NCBI GenBank assembly: GCA_023246415.1
Contig: JAHFIK010000001.1
Coordinates: 3,657 to 25,279 of the forward strand
Direction of reading: 5' to 3'
Length of the DNA stretch: 21,623 nucleotides
DNA from: Candidatus Uhrbacteria bacterium
GTDB taxonomy: Bacteria; Patescibacteriota; Patescibacteriia; 2-12-FULL-60-25
This document shows, in pieces, positions 13,588 to 20,703 of this stretch; the stretch's first letter is position 1, and the number at the start of each line of letters is the position of its first letter. The notes under the pieces were generated by a model, which was not told the origin of the DNA, ran no database searches, and was given only the letters and a program-made list of their open reading frames with translations. A program made the position numbers and the translations under genes.

Positions 13588-13599
13588 ATCCGCTAGACT
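13571..13599 (+). promoter_or_regulatory. Promoter of the DedA gene
   Basis: GTGACT (13571-13576), a 17-nt spacer and TAGACT (13594-13599) lie 10 nt before the ATG at 13610. The -35 is inside the right arm of dyad 8. The transcript would have an untranslated leader of only a few nt. Confidence 0.45.
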
Positions 13600-13609
13600 C
13601 CCTTTCGAT

Positions 13610-14242
13610 ATGCATTACGTCTCTCTCGCAATCGCGCAGTTAAAGGATATTCAAGGGTTGATTGCCTGGGGCGGTTATACCGTGCTTGCGGCGATCATCT
13701 TCGCGGAAACGGGGTTGCTCATTGGTTTTTTTCTCCCGGGTGATTCGTTGCTTGTCACGGCCGGATTATTTGCGGCAAAAGGAGATCTGAATATTTTTAT
13801 CCTGTTCGGATTACTTGTGGTCATGGCTGTGGTCGGTGATGCGGTCGGGTATTGGTTTGGTCGGACAACGGGTCCGAAGATTTTTACGCGTGAGAAATCG
13901 ATTTTTTTCGCGAAAGATCATCTGATTCACGCGAAGCACTTTTACGAAAAATACGGGAGTAAAACGATCATCATTGCGCGATTCATCCCGATCATTCGTA
14001 CGTTTGCGCCGATTGTCGCCGGCGTTGGCGAGATGCCGTATAAAAAATTTCTTCCGTATAACATTCTCGGGGGCGTGGGGTGGATCGCCAGCATGCTGTC
14101 GATTGGATTTTTTCTTGGTCGATTGATTCCGAATATCGAATCGCGAATCGATTACGTCATTTTGGCGGTAATCATCTTGTCGATCCTTCCGGGCGTCATC
14201 GAAGTGATGCGGAATCGCACACAGGCGAAAGCACAGAAATAG
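13610..14242 (+). CDS. DedA family (SNARE-associated/VTT) membrane protein
   Basis: This is a 210-residue integral membrane protein. The N-terminal part has AETGLLIGFFLPGDSLLVTAG, and the hallmark ARFIPIIRTFAPIVAGVGEMPYKKF contains the conserved Arg pair of the DedA family, followed by NILGGVGW. DedA proteins are linked to lipid-carrier recycling (some flip undecaprenyl phosphate or phosphatidylethanolamine), membrane potential and peptide resistance. The ATG at 13610 is used; an in-frame GTG at 13571 is rejected because it lies inside the promoter and dyad. It ends at a two-way terminator. Confidence 0.92.
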   Translation: MHYVSLAIAQLKDIQGLIAWGGYTVLAAIIFAETGLLIGFFLPGDSLLVTAGLFAAKGDLNIFILFGLLVVMAVVGDAVGYWFGRTTGPKIFTREKSIFFAKDHLIHAKHFYEKYGSKTIIIARFIPIIRTFAPIVAGVGEMPYKKFLPYNILGGVGWIASMLSIGFFLGRLIPNIESRIDYVILAVIILSILPGVIEVMRNRTQAKAQK

Positions 14243-14263
14243 AACGGTGTATGAAATGCGAAA

Positions 14264-14291
14264 CCCCGACCATGATTGCTCATGGTCGGGG
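14264..14291. terminator. Two-way terminator between convergent genes
   Basis: A perfect 12-bp stem (14264-14275 with 14280-14291) closes on a TTGC loop. It lies between the DedA gene and the reverse-strand tail-anchored gene. T-runs are short on both sides (ACGTTTG forward, TTTCGC reverse). Confidence 0.7.
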
Positions 14292-14325
14292 ACGTTTGTA
14301 GGTGAGATCCCGTGGTGGAACGGGA

Positions 14326-15858
14326 TTAGATGAGGATGAGGACGACGACAGCCGCAGCAGCGATGGTGATAGTGATCCACTGCGGTAACGTCATCAACTC
14401 TTCCGGTTGTGTCTCCGTTGCTTGGGCTTCCGCGGGGGCGGTTGCTTCGGGCAACTGGAGTGGTGGGGTCGCTGGTCCCGGTTGCGGCGTTGGGATATGA
14501 GCGAGTGGCGGTCCTTGGACGGGCACCGCAGCTGCATTGCCACCCTGTGGTGGCTCTACGGCAACGGTCGGGGCCATCGGATTGACGGCCGCGAGCTCAG
14601 GATCGAACGCATTTCTGAGTGCGGCATCCACAGGGTTCTCGTTCGGCACGGCCGCGAACGGCTGTGTCGGCGGAAGTCCTGCGGGTGCAAGCGCATTCGC
14701 AAGTGCGAGATCAACCGGATTGGCTACGGGTTGCACAGCGATGAGAGGCATCGATGCAGCAACCGGCGGCGCGACCTGAGCGGTTTGTGCGGGTGCACGT
14801 ACCGCGACGATGGGCGAAGCTTTGCTCGGCGGATTAGTGCGTTGCTGCACTAGGACCGCTGGGAGATCTGCTTCGTTGTCGTCAGGTTCGTCGTCTCCGT
14901 CTGTATGATCCGCATCCTCTTCAGGTTGCGGCTGTGCAGACTGCGCGACGAGATCCTTCAGATTTCCGGTGACCGTTGTCGTGAGCGACGACGGGGGGAC
15001 GGGCGCGGGTGTTGCTGTTGCGGCTGCTGCAGGCCGATTGCCGATCCCAAGATGTCCAAATGCCGGTCGAGCAACTCTTCTTCCGACGGTCGTTGATCGA
15101 ACAACGGTTGACGGCCTGACTGCGGGCGGATCGGCCGGCGACGTGTCGGCTGAAGCGGCAGGCGCTGGCTCGCTCGGTTCCGTTTGGACGGATCCTGTAT
15201 TCGCGTTTGTTTCCAGAAGCGCTCCAGGATTCGTTGCTATCTGTTCGGCGAACGCATCAAGTGGCGCGAGCGCGGTATTGATCTCACTCGTGAACGAGGG
15301 AGATGGTGCTGCGCTTGCGTTCGACGGGGTGTTTGCAGCGGATGATTCCGATGCGCTCACTCCATCGTTCGCGGCCACTTGATTCGGCCCGGTAATCAAC
15401 GGTGCCGCGGGGGCATCGCTTGCCGGAGGGGGAGAGATGCCGAGTCTCGATGCTGTGACCGCCAGTTTTACCGTGTCCCAACTTTCGTAATTACTCGGAT
15501 GTCGCAGGTAGTCGTAGATTGACGGGAGCCCTTCCTTTCGGGCTTTCGCGAGACCGATGTCAATCCATGCCAGATCAAAGAGATCTTCCGGATCCCACAA
15601 GAGGATCACGGTCCCTTTGTTTAGGGACAGCCGCCGTTGCGGAAGGGTCTCTGGGACATCGATCGCGGCATCGAAGATGCGGACCGTGAGGCCATCGCAG
15701 ATGCGTTGTTGCGCTTGAGCGGCGACTTCAGGTGTACCGCATTTCCATACCAGGATCTGTGCGCCGTTGTTGACGTACAGTTCCGAGCCAATGCATTTCG
15801 TAAACTGGATGTTGACGGGTGCTCCAACCGTGAATGTTCCTTCAATAGACTGGGTCAT
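14326..15858 (-). CDS. Tail-anchored protein with a long disordered Pro/Ala linker
   Basis: I do not recognise the family of this 510-residue protein. Residues 1 to about 145 look folded (NIQFTKCIGSELYVNNGAQI, RLSLNKGTVILLWDPEDLFDLAWIDIG). About 150-485 is low-complexity Ala/Pro/Thr/Ser, with an acidic patch (EEDADHTDGDDEPDDNEAD) and a repeated motif NPVDLALANA and NPVDAALRNA. The last 18 or so residues are a single hydrophobic segment (WITITIAAAAVVVLILI) that ends the protein, with no signal peptide, so it should be tail-anchored with the head in the cytoplasm. The start is the ATG at 15858, 5 nt from a perfect GGAGG; an in-frame TTG at 15870 overlaps that site and is rejected. It has its own consensus promoter. 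Confidence 0.8.
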   Translation of the reverse strand: MTQSIEGTFTVGAPVNIQFTKCIGSELYVNNGAQILVWKCGTPEVAAQAQQRICDGLTVRIFDAAIDVPETLPQRRLSLNKGTVILLWDPEDLFDLAWIDIGLAKARKEGLPSIYDYLRHPSNYESWDTVKLAVTASRLGISPPPASDAPAAPLITGPNQVAANDGVSASESSAANTPSNASAAPSPSFTSEINTALAPLDAFAEQIATNPGALLETNANTGSVQTEPSEPAPAASADTSPADPPAVRPSTVVRSTTVGRRVARPAFGHLGIGNRPAAAATATPAPVPPSSLTTTVTGNLKDLVAQSAQPQPEEDADHTDGDDEPDDNEADLPAVLVQQRTNPPSKASPIVAVRAPAQTAQVAPPVAASMPLIAVQPVANPVDLALANALAPAGLPPTQPFAAVPNENPVDAALRNAFDPELAAVNPMAPTVAVEPPQGGNAAAVPVQGPPLAHIPTPQPGPATPPLQLPEATAPAEAQATETQPEELMTLPQWITITIAAAAVVVLILI

Positions 15859-15929
15859 GAAATCCTCCAAAATCAGAAGCCTGACGGAATTCGTCTTCTT
15901 CTGTGAATGTACGGGTTAATCTCCTTAAC

Positions 15930-15951
15930 GCGCCCTTCCACCAGGGTGCGC
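15930..15951 (-). promoter_or_regulatory. Hairpin in the 5' leader of the tail-anchored gene
   Basis: A GC-rich stem (15930-15936 with 15943-15951, with bulged positions) lies just downstream of the predicted transcription start near 15955. It may protect the 5' end of the mRNA. No riboswitch class was recognised. Confidence 0.4.
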
Positions 15952-15962
15952 AAGAAGCTATC

Positions 15963-15991
15963 TATATAACAGAAAATAGTGAAAATGTCAA
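15963..15991 (-). promoter_or_regulatory. Strong promoter of the tail-anchored gene
   Basis: The reverse strand has a perfect TTGACA (15986-15991), a 17-nt spacer and TATATA (15963-15968). This is among the best promoter matches in the window and, with the GGAGG site, predicts high expression. The leader is about 97 nt. Confidence 0.75.
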
Positions 15992-16087
15992 TAGTAGTAG
16001 ACATCTTGGAATCATCATCTCTAAATGAGAAATGAGCCGGTTGCTTCTATTTTTCGCTAAAATTCGCCATTTTTTTAAGTTCTTCCC

Positions 16088-16116
16088 TTGATTTTGCGCT
16101 TCAAACGGGATACGCT
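16088..16116 (+). promoter_or_regulatory. Promoter of gpmI
   Basis: TTGATT (16088-16093), a 17-nt spacer and TACGCT (16111-16116) lie 23 nt before the ATG. It is divergent from the tail-anchored gene promoter; the 270-nt spacer between the two genes holds nothing else that I can identify. Confidence 0.5.
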
Positions 16117-16139
16117 GTTGAACGAATTTTATCCGAACT

Positions 16140-17741
16140 ATGCCAAAAACGACCCCGTCGAAGCGCTGTGCAACGTCAGCGCAAAAACAGGCTCATCCGT
16201 CAGTGACCTTGTTGATTTGGGATGGATTCGGGGTGTCGAAACGGAAGGAGGGGAATGCCACGGCGCTCGCAAAGATGCCGATGTGGCATAAGCTCCTGCG
16301 GGAGAATCCGAATACCCTTCTTGAATCGGATGGGGAGGCGGTTGGGTTACCGTCTGGCCAGGTTGGAAATTCTGAGGCAGGGCACACGACGATTGGCGCA
16401 GGTCGGCCAATCGAAACAGACGTCGTTCGGATTAGTGCAGAAATCAAGAAGCACGCATTTTATAAAAATCCTGCGCTGCTTCGAGCGGTGGCACATGTCA
16501 CACGCCACCATTCGACATTGCACATGATGGGGCTCTTAACGAATCGATCGTCCGGGCATTCGTATCCAGATCATCTGTTCGCGCTGTTGAAGTTTGTAAA
16601 AGAAATGCGCGTTCCGCATGTCGTCCTTCATCTGTTTACGGATGGCCGCGATACGCCGCCGCACTTAGCACCGAAGTTGCTTGCGGATTTGGAAAAGCGT
16701 CTTCCGAAAAATTGTACGATTGGGAGCATCACCGGACGGTACTATGCCATGGATCGAAATAAGTTCTGGGAACGGACCGAACGGGCGTACAACGCGCTTG
16801 TGCTGGGCGAAGGGTATCATGCCCCAACGCCCGTGGATGCGATTGGCCGCGCGTATAATCGCGGTGAATCGGATGAGTTCATAAAGCCAACACTCATCAA
16901 GGCGAACGGGTCAAAGCCGCAGTGTATTCGCGATAATGACGCGATCATTTTCTGGAATCTGCGGAGCGATCGTGCGCGTCAACTCACAAAGCCATTTGTC
17001 TTGAAGCAGTTTGAATCAAGCGAACAGACGCCGACATTCAAACGAAAGGCGATTCGCAAAGGAGTGTTCTTTGTGACGCTGACGGAATTCGGTGCAGAAC
17101 TGGATAGCGTGGTTGCCGCCTATCCGAGCCGCGGGATTACCGGGACGCTTGTCGAAGCATTGCGGTCACATCGTCAGTACTACATCGCGGAATCTGAGAA
17201 GTTTGTTCACGTCACGTATTTTTTAAACGGGGGATATGATCGAATCCGATTCGGTGAACATCGGATTCACATTCCAACCGTTCGGGTGGAGCGGTATGAC
17301 GAAAAACCGCAGATGCGTGCGAAAGAAATCGGTCGCGCGGTCATTCGTGCGCTTGATGACGGCGCGGATTTTGTCTGTGCGAATTTTGCAAATGCGGATA
17401 TGGTCGGGCATACGGGGAACTTGGCGGCATCGGTTACGGCCTGCGAGGCCTTGGATGCGGCGCTTGGCGAAATCTGGAAATCGGTTCAGAGCCACTGTGG
17501 CGTGTTGATGGTGATTTCGGATCACGGAAATGCAGAAGAGGTCGTTGCTCCGGATGGAACGCCTGATACAGAACATAATCCGAATCCCGTGCCCTGCTGT
17601 CTTGCCGGTCGTCTTCCGTCGAATACCCGATTACGGAAAAATGGCCAACTGGCGGATGTCGCACCAACGATTCTGCATTTGATGAAGATTGATATTCCTG
17701 AACAGATGTCCGGCTCCTCGTTGATTCGGAAAAAGGCGTAA
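16140..17741 (+). CDS. gpmI: Cofactor-independent phosphoglycerate mutase
   Basis: This 533-residue enzyme interconverts 3- and 2-phosphoglycerate in glycolysis using two Mn ions. Active-site features are complete: D28 (WDGFG), nucleophile S78 in GNSEAGH, a His in SSGHSYPDHL, TDGRDTPP, GRYYAMDRNKFWER, NLRSDRARQ, Lys in ESEKFVHVTYF, D and H in NADMVGH, SDHGNAEE, and a His in EHNPNPVP. The order and spacing match the alkaline-phosphatase superfamily fold with the inserted phosphotransferase domain. The N-terminal 20 residues are an unusual basic extension. It is followed by a weak terminator and by a degenerate paralogue. Confidence 0.96.
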   Translation: MPKTTPSKRCATSAQKQAHPSVTLLIWDGFGVSKRKEGNATALAKMPMWHKLLRENPNTLLESDGEAVGLPSGQVGNSEAGHTTIGAGRPIETDVVRISAEIKKHAFYKNPALLRAVAHVTRHHSTLHMMGLLTNRSSGHSYPDHLFALLKFVKEMRVPHVVLHLFTDGRDTPPHLAPKLLADLEKRLPKNCTIGSITGRYYAMDRNKFWERTERAYNALVLGEGYHAPTPVDAIGRAYNRGESDEFIKPTLIKANGSKPQCIRDNDAIIFWNLRSDRARQLTKPFVLKQFESSEQTPTFKRKAIRKGVFFVTLTEFGAELDSVVAAYPSRGITGTLVEALRSHRQYYIAESEKFVHVTYFLNGGYDRIRFGEHRIHIPTVRVERYDEKPQMRAKEIGRAVIRALDDGADFVCANFANADMVGHTGNLAASVTACEALDAALGEIWKSVQSHCGVLMVISDHGNAEEVVAPDGTPDTEHNPNPVPCCLAGRLPSNTRLRKNGQLADVAPTILHLMKIDIPEQMSGSSLIRKKA

Positions 17742-17753
17742 GTTGCCTTTTTG
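17730..17753 (+). terminator. Short terminator overlapping the gpmI stop codon
   Basis: An 8-bp stem (AAAAAGGC, 17730-17737, with GCCTTTTT, 17745-17752) has a 7-nt loop that includes the stop codon. The stem is short and A-T rich at its base, so read-through into the next gene is possible. A weak promoter-like pair (TTTGCG, 17 nt, TACGAT) lies just before the next ATG. Confidence 0.55.
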
Positions 17754-17804
17754 AGCAGACTCTTCCGTTTGCGATGAAGATATGAGAGCGTACGATCCAG
17801 ATCT

Positions 17805-19343
17805 ATGATTCGTCCAACACCCGTGGTCCTGACGATTGTGAGTGGGTTTGGAATGAGCCCGGTCCTCCAGGGGAATGCGATAAAAGCCGCGCGTCTGCCG
17901 GTGTTTTCGCATCTCATTGAAACCTATCCAGCCATGACCCTGCACGCGTCAGGCGCATTTGTCGGACTTGAAGATAATGCATGCGGTTCGTCTCGTGCAG
18001 GATGCCTGACGATTGGCGCGGGTCGTCCGGTGCTTGCGCCGTGTACGCGGCTGCATGATGCCGCAACGGCACGGGCGTTTGGAAAAGTTCCAGCACTTCG
18101 CCGAGCAGGGGAACATGCGCAAACGCATACAGGGGCCGTGCATCTCATTGGGCAGTTCGATGGACAGTCAGATCGCGTACACGCCATATTGTCTGCGTTG
18201 TTGACGGCTGCACAGGATTGGAACGTGACGCGCGTTTTTCTGCACGTGATTCTGAGCGACGACATCACAACATCTGATCAGGTTCGCGAATGCGTTGCCC
18301 TGATTGCATCGCATGTGAAGACGGCAGGGATCGGAAAGATTGCAAGTATCTCGGGATCATTTTTTGCGGGCGATACACGACATGAATGGGAACGCGTCAA
18401 ACTCGCGTATGATGCCATGGCAAATGGGACACCCGTTGGTGTCCCTGGATCTGACTCGGATGATCATCATGCCGTCGCGGGTGTTTTACCGTGCTCCATC
18501 GACGGAGAGCGAATTCGTCCTGGGGATGCCTGTATCTTTTTTGATCAAGACCCTCGACAGATTCGAGAATTGGTGACGGCATTCGCGCTCCCGACATTCA
18601 ATGCCTTTACGCGAACGTATATTCCGAATCTTCGTATCGTGACGCTCGTTGAAACGGATGTGGATCTTCCGATTGAAACCGCGTTCCCAACGACCCTGGT
18701 CGAACACACCATGGGGACGGCACTGTCAGATGCGGGGTTACGGCAATTGCGCATCGCAGAAACGGAAGGCTTTGTGAGTGTGACCGCAGGATTAAATGGG
18801 GGAATCTCCGCCTCGCCTGGTGAAGATCGTCTCATCATTCCGAGTCCGACCGTCTCGCGTGTTGAGCGGGTTCCAGAAATGTCCTCCGTCACGGTTGCAG
18901 ATCGGGTCGTGAAAGAAATTGCGTACGGTCGATATGACGTCATCATTGCATATCTGCCCGCCCCGGATCGGGTGGCGCAATCCGGCGATGAGACGGCCAC
19001 GATAAAAGCGTGCGAGGCCGTTGATCGTGCGATCGGACGAATCGCCGAAGCAACGCTTGCGCTTGATGGGATACTGCTCCTCACATCAGATCACGGAAAC
19101 GCAGAGGCGATCAATGATCGGGTGAAGTCTGTAGATGGTGAGATCACCGGGACCTGTCATCCAGTTCCATTTGTTGTCGTCGGACGGGCGCATGAGGGAC
19201 TCAAAGCTCGATTCGGCGATTTGATTGGTGGCGATTTGTCATTATCAACCCCTTCCGGAACGCTCGCTGACATCGCCCCGACGATGCTTGGAATGTTGAA
19301 TGTTCCGATTCCAAAGGAGATGACCGGAACGTCACTCGTGTAG
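17805..19343 (+). CDS. Degenerate GpmI paralogue, probable pseudoenzyme
   Basis: This 512-residue open frame has the length and fold pattern of GpmI (AGCLTIGAGRP, FVSVTAGLNGG, SDHGNAEAIND, TLADIAPTML, PKEMTGTSL) but lacks most catalytic residues. The first metal Asp is S13 (IVSGFG), GNSEAGH reads GSSRAGC with Ser63 kept, DGRDTPP reads SDDITTS, the GRYYAMDR arginines are gone (GSFFAGDT), NLRSDRAR reads DQDPRQIR, the Lys of ESEKF is Gly (ETEGF), and NADMVGH reads APDRVAQ. No frameshift or internal stop is present, so the protein is probably made and selected for another role, such as binding, regulation or structure. It starts 63 nt after gpmI and ends 8 nt before nth. Confidence 0.85.
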   Translation: MIRPTPVVLTIVSGFGMSPVLQGNAIKAARLPVFSHLIETYPAMTLHASGAFVGLEDNACGSSRAGCLTIGAGRPVLAPCTRLHDAATARAFGKVPALRRAGEHAQTHTGAVHLIGQFDGQSDRVHAILSALLTAAQDWNVTRVFLHVILSDDITTSDQVRECVALIASHVKTAGIGKIASISGSFFAGDTRHEWERVKLAYDAMANGTPVGVPGSDSDDHHAVAGVLPCSIDGERIRPGDACIFFDQDPRQIRELVTAFALPTFNAFTRTYIPNLRIVTLVETDVDLPIETAFPTTLVEHTMGTALSDAGLRQLRIAETEGFVSVTAGLNGGISASPGEDRLIIPSPTVSRVERVPEMSSVTVADRVVKEIAYGRYDVIIAYLPAPDRVAQSGDETATIKACEAVDRAIGRIAEATLALDGILLLTSDHGNAEAINDRVKSVDGEITGTCHPVPFVVVGRAHEGLKARFGDLIGGDLSLSTPSGTLADIAPTMLGMLNVPIPKEMTGTSLV

Positions 19344-19351
19344 TACGCGCC

Positions 19352-20035
19352 ATGTCGCAAGCTCATCAACCCCATGCAACGGAGATCCTCCGTCTGCTCT
19401 CGAAGCAGTATACGGCACGACCGGATATGGATCTTGGAAATCCAAAAGATACGCTGCTCGGTGTCTTGCTTTCCGCGCGCACAAAAGATTCGCAAGTCTT
19501 AAAGATTTTTCCGGCGTTTAAGAAGCGTTTTCCAACGTTCGCTTCCCTCGCTCGCTCAACGCCGAATGAAATCGCCTCGTCGATTTCGACGATCGGCTTG
19601 TATCGTTCAAAAGCGCGAGCGATTCATGGGCTTGCAAAGATCATTGTCGATCAGCATCACGGGAACGTTCCATCAACGATGGAGGAGCTTGTTGCGTTGC
19701 CCGGAGTTGGCAGAAAGACTGCAAATTGCGTACTCTGTTATGTATTCGGTCAGTCGACGGTCTGTGTGGATACGCATGTGTTCCGTATTTCGCATCGTCT
19801 CGGATGGTCACGCGGAAAAACACCGGAAGCGGTTGAGCGCGATCTCATGAAGATCGTTCCGAAGACGGAATGGAATCGCATCAATCGAACTTTCGTTCAG
19901 TTTGGACGCGATCTGTGTACGCCTGGAACACCGAAGTGTTGGAAATGCCCGGTCGCCAAATGGTGCCCATTCCAGCCAAAGACGCCTCCGCCGAACATGG
20001 GAACGAGTAAGATTTTGGTAAACGGTAAACGGTAA
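19352..20035 (+). CDS. nth: Endonuclease III-like DNA glycosylase/AP lyase
   Basis: This 227-residue base-excision repair enzyme has a helix-hairpin-helix LPGVGRKTAN with catalytic Lys122, catalytic Asp140 in VDTHV, and a 4Fe-4S cluster site C189-X6-C196-X2-C199-X5-C205. All are canonical. LLSARTKD replaces the common LLSAQTTD in the lesion-probing loop. The last residues (VNGKR) and the stop codon are encoded by units of the GGTAAAC repeat, so the native C-terminus has been altered or extended. It likely sits in a transcript with the two upstream genes. Confidence 0.94.
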   Translation: MSQAHQPHATEILRLLSKQYTARPDMDLGNPKDTLLGVLLSARTKDSQVLKIFPAFKKRFPTFASLARSTPNEIASSISTIGLYRSKARAIHGLAKIIVDQHHGNVPSTMEELVALPGVGRKTANCVLCYVFGQSTVCVDTHVFRISHRLGWSRGKTPEAVERDLMKIVPKTEWNRINRTFVQFGRDLCTPGTPKCWKCPVAKWCPFQPKTPPPNMGTSKILVNGKR

Positions 20036-20099
20036 ACGGTGAAGGGGATCTCTTCTAGGGGTTCCGCTTACCGCTTACCGCTTACCGCTTACCGTCCCC
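20017..20099. repeat. Heptamer inverted repeat invading the 3' end of nth (dyad 9)
   Basis: The left arm is GGTAAAC three times then GGTGAAG (20017-20044). The right arm is GCTTACC four times (20066-20093). Arms differ at the same position of each unit (A on the left, G in the complement of the right). The left arm carries the nth stop codon, and the right arm ends 6 nt before the PAP2 start codon. Confidence 0.9.
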
Positions 20100-20609
20100 A
20101 TGACTGATCCAGATATTGTCCTCGCCTTCCAGCGTGCAACTGCCACGCCGTTTCTTCGAAACGTCGTGGGGTTTTGTGCGCGGTGGCTGATCTATCTTTT
20201 CATTCCGTTTGCGATCACGATGTATCGCGTGAAAGCGTATCGCATCATGATTACAGAAGCGGCCTGGTCTGCGCTCGTTGCGTTTGCCTGTTCGTCGTTG
20301 CTTTCAGTGATCATTGGGCGCGTCCGTCCATATTTGGCCGTGAGCGGCGTGATTGCCGTGGTTCCGCCAAATGTCCAGCACGGTTCATTTCCTTCAAGTC
20401 ATACCGCGATCGCGACGGCGATTGCCATGGCGCTTGCACATGGACATCCGGCCATCTCTGTGGCCGTTTTAATTGCCGTCATCTTGATCGCGGTCGCGCG
20501 GATTGCGGCAGGGATGCATTACCCCACGGATATCATGGGGGGCATTGCGGTCGGAATTCTTGCGGTGTTGATTGTCCGTGGCGTGCGGATGGGAATGGCA
20601 GCGCTTTAA
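20100..20609 (+). CDS. PAP2-family membrane phosphatase (BcrC/UppP type)
   Basis: This is a 169-residue membrane protein with about five spans. The three phosphatase motifs are GRVRP (R76-P77), FPSSHT (98-102) and ARIAAGMHYPTD with R134, H140 and D144. Motif 1 lacks the leading Lys seen in many members. The size fits undecaprenyl-diphosphate phosphatases that recycle the lipid carrier for cell-wall synthesis at the outer face of the membrane, and phosphatidate-type phosphatases are the alternative. No Shine-Dalgarno site; the ATG directly follows the right arm of dyad 9. A terminator follows at 20634. Confidence 0.9.
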   Translation: MTDPDIVLAFQRATATPFLRNVVGFCARWLIYLFIPFAITMYRVKAYRIMITEAAWSALVAFACSSLLSVIIGRVRPYLAVSGVIAVVPPNVQHGSFPSSHTAIATAIAMALAHGHPAISVAVLIAVILIAVARIAAGMHYPTDIMGGIAVGILAVLIVRGVRMGMAAL

Positions 20610-20633
20610 TCGCGCGCGAGATCTGAGATCGAG

Positions 20634-20664
20634 AAACGGAATCCATTCCGTTTTTTCTTTTTTG
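20634..20664 (+). terminator. Intrinsic terminator after the PAP2 gene
   Basis: An 8-bp stem (AAACGGAA, 20634-20641, with 20646-20653) closes on TCCA and is followed by a long T-rich tract broken by one C. It is the clearest forward-strand terminator in the window. Confidence 0.9.
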
Positions 20665-20692
20665 TTTACGTCGCACGGTTTTCCGTTTACGC

Positions 20693-20698
20693 TATCCT
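20693..20698 (+). promoter_or_regulatory. Probable -10 of mltG
   Basis: TATCCT ends 5 nt before the ATG, as in the DUF2127 gene. The -35 region is unclear. A leaderless transcript is implied. Confidence 0.4.
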
Positions 20699-20703
20699 CA
20701 CGT

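Noticed and set aside
13571..13609. GTG start of the DedA gene
   Set aside because: It falls in the dyad and promoter; the ATG at 13610 gives the normal family N-terminus.
14407..15382. Several forward open frames opposite the tail-anchored gene
   Set aside because: They are by-products of the GC-rich Ala/Pro codons on the other strand; no start signals or recognisable domains.
15859..15870. TTG start four codons upstream of the tail-anchored gene
   Set aside because: The GGAGG site overlaps those codons and points to the ATG at 15858.
17805..19343. Second gpmI copy as a pseudogene
   Set aside because: There is no frameshift or internal stop over 512 codons and structural motifs persist, so an active but non-catalytic protein is more likely than decay.
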